From NCBI GenBank assembly GCA_028023455.1, contig JAQFVV010012416.1:7686967-7750966 (forward strand): a stretch of 64,000 nucleotides of DNA, in the 5' to 3' direction. This DNA comes from Epiperipatus broadwayi. Taxonomy: Eukaryota > Onychophora > Udeonychophora > Euonychophora > Peripatidae. Below the pieces are notes generated by a model. The model was not told where the DNA came from, made no database searches, and saw only the letters and a list, made by a program, of their open reading frames with translations. The position numbers were made by a program, and so were the translations under genes. Positions 25,421 to 38,580 of this stretch are shown in pieces (positions within the stretch are counted from its first letter, which is position 1; every line of letters begins with the position of its first letter).

Positions 25421-26558
25421 TATATACCCCTGGGTCTCTTTTTACATGGACTTATTTAACATGATTTTGAAGTTACACGATTAATGTTTCACCAGAAGTC
25501 GAACTCCGACAATGCGCTATTACTTTAAATAATAAATTTTATGCACTTACATTATATTGAAAGTAATAGCACATTATTGGAATTTGACTTTCATCTTAGT
25601 AATTTCAATATTTTCAGTGCTTTATAATAGTAAGATTTTATGCAATAATGAAATTAAAATCATGATTTCAACATTTTATGTATACACACATTAAATTTTT
25701 CAAGATTATAATGTAAATTTGTTCAAACATTGTGTGTGTTAATTTTGCATTTTAAATCACATTCTGTTTTTGCTTTTTAAAAAAGAATGTAATCAATTAT
25801 TAATCATTTAGTGTCCACAAGTTTATTTTTAAAAGGTGAGTAATAGCAGTGAAACGAAATTTGATGTTTAAACGGAATTGAAAATTAAAAAATTAAAGAC
25901 AAAAATAAAAGTTTAAATACAGAAGAAAATGTAGAAAAAGATAATGAAAAGAAGTGGAACCTGTTCCTTTCACTTCAAAAATGATTCGAGAAGGTCTTCA
26001 ACTTTCTAATCAGTTGGCAAATTATTTTCTTATAAATGACACTAATCATGAATGTGCTCTTAAATTTCAATGAGAGCTAAATGTTTGTATGTCTGGATAT
26101 CGCATTCATAAACAATTAATAAAATCATCATTTCAAAGATTAATTACTAATTACATTGTCCCCAGAAAACAATTAACACAACATGAGAGTGAAGTTGCTT
26201 TACTGGCAAATAGCGATAATAATTAAAACATGTATAAAAAAATGTATGCATAAAAATACATATTGTTTTGAATAAAATTAAATATTATAGTTAAAAAATA
26301 GTTTAAAAAGTTTGTCTTGTATCAATTTTTTTCAAATTTGAAATTTTTTATTAGTCATATTTTATTTCCTTATTTTTTTTTTTGCGCGAATTTTAAAGTA
26401 ATTTTACGTTGGTGCTTTGCTCTTATGCGATGTTTGAAAAATCACACTCCATATTCCCTCTTTTTCAAAGTAAGTTACGTCTATTTTTGCACAATTTCGT
26501 TTGTGCATGTTTTTTGAGGGACTATCTATCACATAAAACGAGACCCAGGTGTATATAT
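25421..26558. mobile_element. Family F element with terminal inverted repeats
   Basis: The left end TATATACCCCTGGGTCTC (25421) is mirrored by the right end GAGACCCAGGTGTATATA (near 26540-26557). The match continues imperfectly inwards as TTTTACATG versus CATAAAA. Flanking TA repeats fit a TA target. Near the left end, a second inverted repeat (about 25490-25590) pairs AATGCGCTATTACTTT with GAAAGTAATAGCACATT. About 1.1 kb without a transposase frame, so non-autonomous. A truncated relative lies at 15.2-16.1 kb. Confidence 0.6.
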
Positions 26559-26559
26559 A

Positions 26560-27630
26560 ATTCTCCTAAACTCAATTCATTTATTCATATAGCTTTATAG
26601 CATAATCACATATATCTAGTATGGGATTATTTTAATCAGTTCACATTTTTAATGATAATTCTAGGGAGTAACTATTTTAGATCCAAATCCTAATTTAATA
26701 ATAACACAACTTAATTACAAAGATAGTCCTTTTGAATCTGAGGTCCAATTAATAATAACTTAACCTAATTCTGTGAGATGTTTTCTCTTAAATCTAACCT
26801 CAAACTTACGGAACAACACCATGAATAAATTCACCATATTTTAACTATTCATCAGTAATCTATAGAACTACTACATTTATATTATAAGGTTTATATATAT
26901 ATCTAATTTATGGAAATTGAAATGAGAGCTAATTTATAATGAACTCAATCAAATTTCAAAATAAACTTTTAGTATAACTTAAACTCAAATAATTATGTAC
27001 TACTCATTATTTTAAACACTTTACATACATGCAAGTATCAAGTGTTTAAAATAGATATTACATTCTGACTGTTTTAACCAACTGAAAAGTTCCACATGAA
27101 AAGAAAACTTTTTTTTAAAAAGGAGATAAAAGTTTAACAAAGAATACAATGAAGTAAGTTTGTATTTTCTTTTTAATAAATGTCCACTCCTTTCTTTAAA
27201 ATATATTATATAAATATTTTATACATAATAAAATAGAATTAAATATATACTTCAATTTCATAAAATAAAACTTAAACTGATTAACATGTAAAGATAACAG
27301 TCAAATCAACAAAGTTCTTTTTTAAATTTATGTAGCATAAAGTTTTGCAGCCAGAATTCTCTAAAGTTCATTATAAGGATTTTTTGCAGGCTAATATTTG
27401 TCCCATAATGTTATGCATTAATTAATTTTTATTTAGAATCATGTTTATTTCTTTGTAAGTTGCTATAGTGCCCTTTATTAATTTCTGGTCTTTAAAAATT
27501 TGGGGTTTATGCATTTTTTTCTTTATTTTGAGTAGAGATTTCTTCTAAATAGCTTGGTCAGATTCACAAAAAGGCAGGCAGAATTTCTTCCTGTTTTCTA
27601 CTCAGTTATCCTAATAATGGTTCAATGCAG
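26560..27630. other. AT-rich DNA without recognised features
   Basis: Nothing recognised. Confidence 0.5.
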
Positions 27631-27633
27631 CTT

Positions 27634-27730
27634 GAATAAAGCAAAAATATATATATATATATATATTTAAACTGTATATATATTTTTGAATAAAGCAAAA
27701 ATCTATATATATATATATATTTAAACTGTT
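27634..27730. repeat. Tandem duplication upstream of the RTE element
   Basis: GAATAAAGCAAAAAT followed by an AT run and TTTAAACTGT occurs twice (from 27634 and from 27688). It ends just before the truncated 5' end of the LINE. Confidence 0.85.
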
Positions 27731-27746
27731 CCCAATCATAATATAA

Positions 27747-29159
27747 AATATAGGAAGATTGCAAGAATTAGAAGAAGAACTCTCTTATATTAAATGGGAT
27801 ATTATTGGACTTTGTGAAGTTAGAAGAAAAGGTGAAGAGACAATTGATTTAAAAAGTGGACATATGCTCTATTATAAAGGCACAAATATTGGAAATACAA
27901 GTGGAGTAGGATTCATTATAAATAAAAAGTGGAAGAACAATATTGTGGAGATTGATGGTGTATCAGACAGAGTGGCAAGATTAGTTATACAACTTAATAG
28001 CAGATATCAAATGCAGATAATTCAGGTTTATGCCCCAACAAGTTCTCACAGTGATGAAGTAGTAGAAGATTTTTATATGGATGTACAAAAGGCTTTTGAT
28101 CAGAGTAAACAACATTTTAAAATTGTTATGGGAGATTTTAATGCTAGAATTGGTAAACAAATGAAAGATGAAAGTGTTGTAGGTAATTTTGGTTATGGTA
28201 ATAGAAATGAGAGAGGACACAGACTTGTGGAGTTTGCAGAGAAGGAAAAACTTTATATTATGAATTCTTTTTTTGAGAAAAATGTTAGAAGGAAATGGAC
28301 ATGGAAGCATTCAAATGAAGGTACAGCAGAATTGGATTATATTTTGACTAACAGGAAATACATATTTCAAGATTGTAATGTTCTTAATAAATTTAACACA
28401 GGAAGTGATCATCGATTAGTAAGGGGTAAGATACATGTTAATGTAAAACTAGAGAGACAAAAATTATTAAGAAAAACTATATTTACAGTTGATATTCCTA
28501 ATCTTCAGAAACATTCTAATGAATTTAAATTAGAACTTACAAATCGGTTTCAAGTATTAGTAGATTTTGAACATGATTCAGATTTGAATGAAATTAATAT
28601 GAAAATAACTGATACACTTTTAAAAACTGCAACAAAGATAGCTGGTAGAAAAAAGCAGAAATTGACTAATAAAATTTCTACTGAGACTAGAGAATTTATG
28701 AAGAAAAGAAGGAATATGAAGATATGCAAGAATGATGCATTAAAAAGAATTGAATATCTCGAATTTTGTAAAATGGTGCGGAAAAGAGTTGAAAATGATA
28801 TAAGAAAGTATAACTGTGAACTAGCAAGAAAAGCTGTAGAAGAAAATAAAAGTCTTAAGAATGTAAAACAACATTTTGGTATTGGTAGGAAATTTATATC
28901 TGCAATAAGGAAAAAAGATGGAATTATTACTAAAAAGAGGGATGACATTATGAAATTGGTAGAAGATTTTTATCAAGAATTATATAGTAATAAAGAACAA
29001 GTAACTCCTATATCTATTACATCTTCCGAATTGCCCAGAATTTTAAATGAAGAAATGAGAAATGCAATTAAATGTATGAAAAAAGGAAAGGCTCCAGGTA
29101 ATGATGGAATTATAATTGATATATTAAAAGAAGCGGGTGAAGAAACAGAAAAATATTAG
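27747..29159 (+). CDS. RTE endonuclease and N-terminal part of reverse transcriptase
   Basis: Open frame of about 470 codons; no ATG defines a true start, and the first in-frame methionine is inside the domain. An APE-like endonuclease spans roughly residues 1-230. Key motifs are the catalytic glutamate in GLCEVRRKG, MGDFNARIG, the LDYILTNR strand and the GSDHRLV box with its catalytic histidine. It would nick the target DNA to prime reverse transcription. A basic linker follows, then the start of the RT (KCMKKGKAPGNDGI). The frame ends at a stop that follows an A-run indel near 29150; homology continues at once in the next frame. The protein would be cytoplasmic/nuclear and RNA-bound in an active element. 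Confidence 0.88.
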   Translation, partial: NIGRLQELEEELSYIKWDIIGLCEVRRKGEETIDLKSGHMLYYKGTNIGNTSGVGFIINKKWKNNIVEIDGVSDRVARLVIQLNSRYQMQIIQVYAPTSSHSDEVVEDFYMDVQKAFDQSKQHFKIVMGDFNARIGKQMKDESVVGNFGYGNRNERGHRLVEFAEKEKLYIMNSFFEKNVRRKWTWKHSNEGTAELDYILTNRKYIFQDCNVLNKFNTGSDHRLVRGKIHVNVKLERQKLLRKTIFTVDIPNLQKHSNEFKLELTNRFQVLVDFEHDSDLNEINMKITDTLLKTATKIAGRKKQKLTNKISTETREFMKKRRNMKICKNDALKRIEYLEFCKMVRKRVENDIRKYNCELARKAVEENKSLKNVKQHFGIGRKFISAIRKKDGIITKKRDDIMKLVEDFYQELYSNKEQVTPISITSSELPRILNEEMRNAIKCMKKGKAPGNDGIIIDILKEAGEETEKY

Positions 29160-30523
29160 CAAAGTTATATACCAAATGTCTAAATGATAAAGATGTACCG
29201 GATGATTGGAAGAATGCAGTATTAATATTTAAAAAAGGTGATAAAGAAGATATTAGAAATTACAGACCTATCAGCCTTTTATCAGTTTTATATAAAATTT
29301 TTACCAAGATAATTACAACTCGTCTACAGAGAACCTTGGATTTTCACCAACCAAGAGAACAAGCTGGATTTAAAAGTGGTTTTAGTACAGTAGATCATAT
29401 TCAAGTATTGAGAGAAGTTATAGAAAGGACAAATGAATATGAGTTGTCATTATGTTTTGGATTTGTAGATTATGAAAAGGCATTTGATTCTATAAACATT
29501 TCTTCAGTGATTAAAGCATTGGATCATCAAGGTATAGATCCAGGATATTGTCATATTTTAAAGAATATTTATAAAAATGCAACAGCAACAATTAGATTAC
29601 ATAATGATACTGGGAAAGTCAACATTGAGAAAGGTGTAAGACAAGGTGACTCCATATCTCCAAAACTTTTTACAGCAGTGCTGCAAGAAGTATTTTGTGG
29701 ATTAAAATGGGAAACTAAAGGAGTGAAAGTAAATGGAGATTATTTAAGTCATTTAGATTTCGCAGATGATGTAGTTGTTTTTGAAAATAATGCTTCTGAG
29801 CTGCAGGAAATGTTGCAGGAGTTATCAGATGAAAGTAGGAAAGTAGGACTAAAGATAAATGTTAAAAAGACTAAAGTAATGTTTAATCGATTTGCTCAAA
29901 ATATGAAAATAAAGATTGATTATGATGAATTAGAAGAAGTTAAGAGTTACAAATACCTTGGTCAGATTATTAATACAGATGGAAACATAATAGAGGAAAT
30001 TAATCATAGAATTAAACTTGGTTGGAGTGCTTTTGGTAGAAATAACTTGATATTAAAAGGAAATATGCCTATGTGTTTGAAAAGAAAGGTTTTTAACAAA
30101 TGTGTTTTACCAGTTCTTACTTATGGATCTGAGACTTGGACACTTAATAGAAGATCAATACAGAGACTTCAGACCACTCAAAGAAGTATGGAGAGATGTA
30201 TGTTGGGAGTAACAAGAAGAGATCGAAAACGCAATGTATGGGTAAGAGAACAAACAGGTGTTACTGACCTCATTGAAAAAATTAAAAGATTGAAGTGGAG
30301 TTGGGCTGGACATATTGCTAGAAGAGATGATAATAGATGGACAATTAAAATTTTAAACTGGATTCCAAGAGATTGTAAAAGACCCAGAAGGAGACCACGT
30401 GTAAGATGGATGGATGAAATAAGAAAATGTGTAGGGGTCATGTGGAGAAGAGAAGCTAAAGATCGGAGAAGATGGATTAAACTTGGAGAGACCTTCATCC
30501 TGCAGTGGATTGATAATGGTTGA
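29155..30523 (+). CDS. RTE reverse transcriptase and C-terminal domain
   Basis: Continues the same polyprotein in another frame; the first ATG is at 29336 but homology begins near 29155 (WKNAVLIFKKGD, NYRPISLLSVLYKI). RT motifs in order: QAGFKSGFSTVDHI, GFVDYEKAFDSI (motif A aspartate), KGVRQGDSISPKLF (motif B), LDFADDVVVFE (catalytic DD), GLKINVKKTKVM and YKYLG. Then come the thumb and the RTE C-terminal part LTYGSETWTL, GVTRRDRKRN and RWMDEIRKCVGVMW. The stop is at 30521. All catalytic residues are intact and no stop breaks this half. Inactive as it stands because of the single upstream frameshift. Confidence 0.92.
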
Positions 30524-30612
30524 TAACGATGATGAATATATTAATTATGTAATTGTTTGAGTTATATATATATATATACAAATAAAATGTCCATTAATTA
30601 AAAGCTATTGCA

Positions 30613-30922
30613 ATAAATATAATGGTAATTAACTACTATATATAATATTTCAATATGCAGAAGTACTTTCAGTTAATTCCTTAATCCTCCTCAACTGCCA
30701 TTAAATTCAAAAAAACATAATGGAAGCAAATGTCATCACTCAAATTCTATGAATCCCAAAGTTTAATGTTAGCAGTTTGTCTATTAATTATATTCATTGC
30801 TTCCATTATGTTTTTTGAATTTAATGGCGGTTGAGGATGGTTATGGAATTAACTGAAAATACTTCTGTAGATGGAAAGACTGTATATAATAGTTAATTAT
30901 CATTATATTTATTAGTTTCATT
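30613..30922. mobile_element. MITE-like unit with about 120-bp inverted arms (family E)
   Basis: The left arm (about 30613-30735, starting ATATAATGGTAATTAACTAC) and the right arm (about 30798-30922) are reverse complements along nearly their full length, around a 60-base spacer. Matching inner words are AAAACATAATGGAAGCAA and TTGCTTCCATTATGTTTT. No protein. A related, older unit is at 12.2 kb. Its terminal motif GGTAATTAACTA..ATATA marks the family. No certain target duplication. Confidence 0.75.
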
Positions 30923-30924
30923 GT

Positions 30925-32497
30925 TATATAAAATACAGAAGTTGTATATATATAATAGAGGGCAATTTATTTTAAATTTAACATAGGTTTTAGTGACTCA
31001 AAATAATATCATTATGGTTTTATTACAGACTTAGGTTAGGTTTTTTTCCTGAAGTATCAACAAATAGGTAGAAATACCTATTACATTTACATACTTTTCT
31101 AAAATAACTATTTTTGTTTTGGTAGAACATTTTTGATATGTTTTTTTAATGATGTACCCCAGCTTTAATTAAACAACATAATGAACTTTTTTCCAATAAT
31201 ATTTTTATTTTTATATATCTTAATAGTTTCAACTGGGTTGAAATCTTCATCAGAGAAAACTTTTTATTATCAAAATCTTAAAGAAGTTTGCTTGATAAAG
31301 ATTTCTGTTCAGAAGAAAGTAAATTAGGATAAATAAAAATATTGTTGAGAATAGGTATTACATTGTTGAATGGATTACTTATATAGCAGCTACATTTAAA
31401 TGATATCAATACCTATGAAAATATACCATCTCTACATTAAGAGATTGATGTATTAATAATTACCTTCATTAAAATGACCACAAAACTCTTCCAAATATAA
31501 TTTCTTTTTCTTGTTTTATTTTATAAAATGCTTACAGTACTATCTTTTTGTGATCAATCTGTTACAATGAAGTTTTCAACTTCAGCAGTATTTTTCTGAA
31601 GACATATTGAGACTCGGTCAATGTTCACCAAATTAAATGACATTTGAAAAAGAGTTTTGTATCATAACTCCATTCTTTTCACTTTAAATTTAAATTTCAT
31701 TGAACAATTTCATTATGCCTATGATCAGTTATTTTGATTTAGCCATGGCTTACTGAATTTTTAAAAAATGCTCACTTAATTTGAATGAATTTGCATATTT
31801 AAATTAACAGCTGTAATTATCAAACAAAATTTTGTCATTATTAATCTGGACTATAGAGAATCCAGAGAGGTTAATGGAAATGTTAGTAAACAATTAGAAC
31901 TATTATAATGAATCCCATCATCTATCCTTATTAATCTAGAGTTGTTTAAATATCACATTGCAATTTGTTACAGAAATAAAATGCTGTCAAACGTATACTT
32001 AATTGTTGGAGGACAAAGTCTAAGGTGGTCTACGCCCCATTGAGCAGTTTTATACCAACTTTTCTCTTGTGGGGAACTTTGAAATATGATTCTAGAGATT
32101 GCTAATGTACTATAAATTACACAAACTAAACCATTTTCTTTCAAAAGGAATTATCGTCACCCTACACTAAATATAGCAAGTGTAAACATGAGTAATCATT
32201 GAATATTAAATAATATAGAAAAATAGAGAGAATCATTCTTGGAAGCAAATGAGTAAGCTGAAAAAGTCATGAGATATTATTGGTGGTAAATCATTGCTAC
32301 AATTCTAGCATCTCATTAAAAAAATGAACAAGTAATTAATATGTCACTACATAATTAATTACTCACTAAATATTTTTTTCATTAGTTTTTTTAGTTAACT
32401 TCCTCAGATGATAGTTAATTATTTTCACTAGCTGTTTCTATAAACCCATACATTTAATGTGATCTAAAAATCAATGGGTGATCCTAGTCAAATTCAA
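30925..32497. other. AT-rich DNA without recognised features
   Basis: Nothing recognised. Confidence 0.5.
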
Positions 32498-33223
<726 letters not shown>

Positions 33224-33267
<44 letters not shown>

Positions 33268-33290
33268 CAACAACTACTACTACTACTACT
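33224..33290. repeat. (AAT)n microsatellite, right half, with AAC and ACT variants
   Basis: AAT units resume, then change to AAC and ACT triplets. Confidence 0.95.
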
Positions 33291-33500
33291 CTCTTCATAC
33301 AGTAATGCCATCTTAGTGCAAGCAATAGTAATAATGATCATTAGTGTTGTGCATCAAAATTACTATCTAATGCCCCACTCAGCACAAATCTTCTACCAAC
33401 TATTGATTATCATGCCTTCCATTGTGTGGCACTACTGTAGGGACAAAGTAGCTACTGTTTTAACAGACTGCATAAAACTTGATCAATCAATGGATGCTAG
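33291..33500. mobile_element. Family A inverted pair, ribozyme lost
   Basis: The left part resembles the unit edge in minus orientation (CTCTTCATACAGTAATGCCA, then CTATCTAATGCC). The right part resembles the same edge in plus orientation (GTGTGGCACTACTGTAGGGA). The middle, where the hammerheads would be, is missing. Confidence 0.5.
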
Positions 33501-33504
33501 ATAA

Positions 33505-35970
33505 TTTAGTAGTATACAGTAATGATTATTGATGATCAATATTGAAGTAGATGACTGTGAACAAAAATGAAGAGAACTATGCTTGTAAATGTATGATTGA
33601 GCTAAGATAAGTTCTTTAAATTTAAGTTTTATCATTGTATTTTCTTCTGATGATTATTTCTTTTGAACTGAGCATGCAAAAGAAGTTAGTTATCAAAAAA
33701 TATTCAACAATCTGTTGATATCAAGGAAAAAAATATTGTAGTATTAGTTAAAAAAGTCTGTTGTAAAAGTTCAGATGGAAAGAACTGTTCCTAAACGTGG
33801 CTTCTTGATGATCATGTTTTAATGGCATTTTCAAGATTAATTGCACAATTCAAAATTTTTTGTATTTAGAACTTGAATTGAATACAAATTCATGTCAACT
33901 TTTTAAGAATTAATGACAGTCCAAGATATCAATCTGTATATTGCTACTTTGCAATGGCATTGTACTTAAAAATAATGATCAACATTCTCTTGGTATTCAA
34001 TTTTGATTGCAGGATTTGACTATAATAACACATAACATTCTATCATAGATATCCTTCTGAAATTTATCATAAAAAAGGCTCACACAATTGGGCATAATAT
34101 GAATCCTTTATGGGAATATTTATCAAAATATATACTAATAAATTAATAGTTAATGGCAAAGAAACAAATAAACAATTAAAGGTAATATCCAGAACAAGAT
34201 TGTCTTCTATTAATAAATAAGCTATAAATTCAGATTCTGGGTAAACGATGTTTGATAAACAGTTTTTTAGTTGACAGGACTCAAAAGTAAAGAATTCTAG
34301 AGTTTATGTGTCACTATTCTTAATGTTAAAATATAAAATAATGGCAATTTAAAGTTTTTGGGAAAATACATTCTGTAGTGTGCTTATTGTACTAATATCA
34401 AACAAAAATACATTCCTCATATAAGTAGCTGAAGTAAAAATATTCTTTATTAAAGTAACAAAAGTGTTGCCCATTTTACGATGCCACTAAAAATATATGA
34501 ATTCAGTGCACAGTTCCAATAGTTATATTCTTGATTATTAAAGATATTTCATCTGTTCTTCATGTAGCTTAACAGAAAACACTTGAACGCTAGGCAAAGT
34601 TATTCACAAAATTGATTTTACAGGCAGTTATAACATTTTCTCTTAACATTAAAATATCATTTGTTTCATCACACTTGAACTATATTCCTTTAATGTCTCA
34701 TATATGAAATATCAAAAAACAAGTTATTATTAATTTGTTTGTTGTTTTCTATTTTTTATGATCATTTCTGTATTTAGCTTTTTTATTTAGAAAAAATCTT
34801 TTAAAGATTTCCTAGGTAATTTTAGCTTAAAGAGAATTGTATCAACAAATCTATTACTTCAATTTTCTAATTGTTTTTTTTTATCATCAGAAATCTTTCT
34901 ATTCTTGAACTGCCTGTTATAATTCATTGTAAAAATCGTATTCAAAAGCATCACTTCTACCATCATTATCTTTGTTTCTCCTATCAAAGAACTTTCAAAT
35001 TACTAGAAGATATTTTTCAAAGTTTTTGCATCCAGTAATTTCTAAAAATTTAATAAACTGAAAATCTTTAAAAATATTCGATCCCTCCATTGCAACTTTT
35101 AAAATATATTTATAAACATTAAGTGCAAATGTTGTTTATTATTATTGTGTTTCCTGTGAAAATAAACTCTAGCATGATTTTTCAGGATGCTTATAGTATA
35201 AGCCTTACCCCAAATATAAACTCTACTTAAGATTATCAGATAGATTGCTGGATTTTATTTATTCATTGAAACACGTAGACATTTTGTAATAAATTAACAG
35301 CCAGCAGACGAGATTTTTTATAAGAAAAAAAAATCGGAAGGAAACTTGATATATACAAAAAAAAAAAGTTTTCGGATGGGGAGAACAAATAACTTGGTTT
35401 GTCTCTAAAAGTTTGCTTACATTTTTTAAATCTTATTATTATTTTAAAAAACAAGTAATTGATTATGATTTATTTACGAATTTGAAACTGTATATTATAA
35501 GATTTTTTATTAACATGAAAAAATAAAAGAAAGTTAAATCTTTGCTGGCGAACTCAACAATTTAATAATTTTACCAAAATATCTTGGATCTATTATATTG
35601 GAAAAAATTATTGGGAAAATAAGAGAAAAATTTGTACATTTATGCCAAAATGTTGTCGAGTAATACTTGAACTTAAGGAAAACACCGTGAGTATTATATT
35701 AATACATAATTTGATTAATAAGCAAGATAAAATATTTGTGTATTTTGACTATCATAACAGTTATGCAAGATTAAATTGGAATAGATGGATGAATAACAAG
35801 AAAATTATTCATCACAGAGTTAAGTGTACATTTTTAAAGCTAATTAAAACTAAAGTAGGAATGAATGATAATGAAATATTTGCGTCTGGAAAAGTGTACT
35901 TAGTATAAGAATAGAACATATAAAAGTGCATCCAGATAAAAATTTCCTTAGTAGAAAAGATATCAACAGA
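33505..35970. other. AT-rich DNA without recognised features
   Basis: About 2.5 kb with nothing recognised. The 88-aa frame at 35642-35908 has normal-looking composition but no motif I know and no support. Confidence 0.5.
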
Positions 35971-35971
35971 T

Positions 35972-36607
35972 CGTTATTAGTTTAAGATGTGATATGTTGG
36001 ACTATTTCCATCATTTATGAGTGAATGTTGAATGTAAAGAAAATTTTAAACTTTATTTAAACTTTCCAAATACAAACAACTTGTTAGTAATAACACACTA
36101 ATAGACAATACAGATTAGTAATTACACAACGTTTCAAATAGTATTATTCTTCATTCTTCTTCAGGTGTTGCTGGCCTATATGCACAGTGACAATATTTGC
36201 TTAGAAGTTGAACTAGCACCTTTAGATTCTTGAATATTGAATTTGAAGACAAACGCTCTACCAACTAAAAGCAGAATAGCTCAGTTGGTAGAGTGTTTGC
36301 CTTAAAATTCGATATTCAAGAATCTAAAGGTGCCAGTTCAACTTCTAAGCAAATATTGTCACTGTGCATATAGGCCAGCAACACCTGAAGAAGAGTGGAG
36401 AATAATACTACTCGAAAGGTTGTGTAACCACTAACCTGTATTGTCTATTTGTGTGTTATTACTAACAAGTTGTTTGTATTTGGAAAGTTTAAATAAAGTT
36501 TAAAATTTTCTTTACATTCAAAATTCACTCATAAATGATGGAAATAGTCCAATATAGCACATCTTACAATATACCATCATTACAAACCTTCAGACGTTAT
36601 TAGTTTA
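35972..36607. mobile_element. Head-to-head tRNA-derived SINE palindrome (family D) with 13-bp target duplication
   Basis: CGTTATTAGTTTA at 35972-35984 is repeated at 36595-36607. The 610-bp insert is a near-perfect palindrome with arms of about 285 bases around 36265-36275. The right half is a complete unit in plus orientation: a tRNA-like head (36271-36350), a body with CAACACCTGAAGAAGAGTGG, and an end TACAAACCTTCAGA. The left half is an inverted copy that stops within the tRNA head and lacks the last 28 or so bases of the 3' tail. Because one duplication encloses both halves, they probably inserted as one event. Confidence 0.82.
36271..36350 (+). other. tRNA-like head of family D SINE
   Basis: GCAGAATAGCTCAGTTGGTA contains a textbook A box. 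AGGTGCCAGTTCAACTTC, 50 bases on, resembles a B box. The acceptor arms do not pair and the anticodon arm is disordered, so it is a SINE promoter rather than a tRNA gene. Confidence 0.65.
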
Positions 36608-36609
36608 GT

Positions 36610-38075
36610 ACAACTTTCATGTATAATAAAATTTTATAATGAGTTATAATGAAGGATTAAAAGTTAAAAGGATATATGGATGTAATACAAGGCAAATGTA
36701 AAAGGAAAATGTTAAATAAAGATTGTAATTCTACTTGTAATGTATCATAGCAGTCTGCTTGGAAAATGAAAGAATTATTTATTAAAATTGTCAATGAAAA
36801 AAAAAAAAAAAACTCCGTGAAATTTTCAATAATCAGTTTACATTGGAATTGTATAAGTTTATAATTTTCTTATGAGAACAAAAGGAGCATTGGAATACTA
36901 TTAAAAATTAAAGTTTTTTTTTTTTAGATGAACTTATGTTTTTCAAAAAAAAAAAAAAACGTGCTACATAATATTCGTATATAGTTTAATTTTTATACTT
37001 TAAAATAATCGTTATCAATGTGGAGGAATAAGTTAATAGATAAAGAAATTAATAATTTGATTTGTTTATGTATGCAATTAATTGTTTAAAGTTTTTATTT
37101 TATTAAATATTGTTAGACAATTAAAATAAATGTATATGGTCAATGAGCTAGTGAAATATCCACATAAAAGTAGTTACATATCTGTATTCACTAAGGCAAT
37201 TAACCTAAAGCATGTGCGGTTGAAAATGCGAAGGTAGGGACCTCTACAGATCTTAATCACAAACTGTCTGGGTCCGGATATAATATTGATATGATAAATA
37301 ATGATATTTAAAGTTTGATCTTATGTTTAACTATTAATGCTTTAATGTAATTGTAGTAGAGTTATAGCTAATTTTAGTTTATAATTCTTTATGGGCTGTT
37401 AGTTATAAGACATGTATAAACAGGTATAGCTTGAAAATAGGAAGTTAATACATGAGTTATTACATAAAATGAAGATAAGGATTTTTTTTTTAATTTTAGG
37501 ATGCATCAAAGAGCGGTCTATCAACATTTAGCTTAATATCATAAATTGTAAATGGAAATTAGTCCAGGAAGAGATAAGTTGTCATATTTGATAGTGTACA
37601 GTATAAAAGTTTCAGTTGCTGTATTTTATTATAGAGTTTAATAATAAGACCATAGAGAAATTGAATATAATTTCAGAAAAATTAATGATTGCATAAGTAT
37701 TTTATTATTATCTTCTTAGAGTGCAAGGTAAAGAGAGTGATCAAATGGTGAATATCATAAAATATAAACACAGATAAATATGTAATATTTCATAATATTA
37801 TAGATTATAATATTATAATGAGATTATTTTAGTTAAGAAATAAAACAATAATCCATATTTTAAATCTTCTTATATTTTGCAGCATAATCGATCAGAGATA
37901 ATGAGTGTAAATCAAATCCATAAAAAAAGGGGGATTGATTATTTAATAAATACACGTGGTTTTGTGATGTAAGAAATAAAGTTAAATATCACAACAACAC
38001 CATATTGTATGAGCAGGGAGTTTTTTTATTTTAAATATCTAGTTGTAATTAAGTGGAATAGAAATGTTCAAATGT
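36610..38075. other. AT-rich DNA without recognised features
   Basis: Nothing recognised. Confidence 0.5.
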
Positions 38076-38580
38076 TTATTGTAACCTAACCCCCTCTCGA
38101 GATTACGGCTTCGAAACTAACATGACACAGCGTAAGGCTTTATTTTTTTTCTTACATCGACAGTTGTTTATAATCCACATAAGAGGGCGCCAGATACGAT
38201 TATTTAAGTGTTTTAACTACTCGCATCACCTTACATTATGTCACAAACGATTCCGAAGTCAAATCCCGCCCGCTAACTCGATACTCTCAGCATGGACCAA
38301 TCCGATGACTCAGGGTCGCTACACGATTGTCCCTAACAAGACTCCTCCCGGAGAAGACGCATTGACCGCTAATTAAAATCAGCATGTTTCTTTACTAAGT
38401 CTATCACGGCAGGAAGGCCGTTTATTGGTCACCGCTGACCTATCAATCTGTTCGTTTACGCCCGAACACAAGGCTTATAAATCATCCCCCCGCTTTATTG
38501 CTTACAACATAAGTTATTGACATTTATTTTCATAGACCCGCCCTCTCTTAAGACTATCTTAACTAGATTACATACTAAAG

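Larger units (their letters stand above)
27747..30540 (+). mobile_element. RTE-type non-LTR retrotransposon, nearly complete
   Basis: One element of about 2.8 kb carries an APE-type endonuclease, a reverse transcriptase and the C-terminal region typical of the RTE group (LKWSWAGHIARRDDNRWT). There is no separate ORF1. It is 5' truncated: a stop at 27744 precedes the frame, and the usual first residues of the endonuclease are missing. One frameshift near 29150 splits it in two. The 3' end passes into a GATAACGATGATGAA-like simple tail. Four further fragments of the family lie at 21.9, 47.8, 51.7 and 57.6 kb. Confidence 0.92.

Noticed and set aside
27981-28948. Minus-strand frames inside the RTE element
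   Set aside because: Antisense shadows of the endonuclease and linker.
36271-36350. tRNA gene
   Set aside because: A box is good, but acceptor and anticodon stems do not pair and it sits at the head of a repeated SINE.
38122-38376. 84-aa frame present in both LTRs (also 44404-44658)
   Set aside because: Identity only reflects LTR duplication. No recognisable domain, and it is antisense to the element. The 62-aa LTR frames are likewise dropped.
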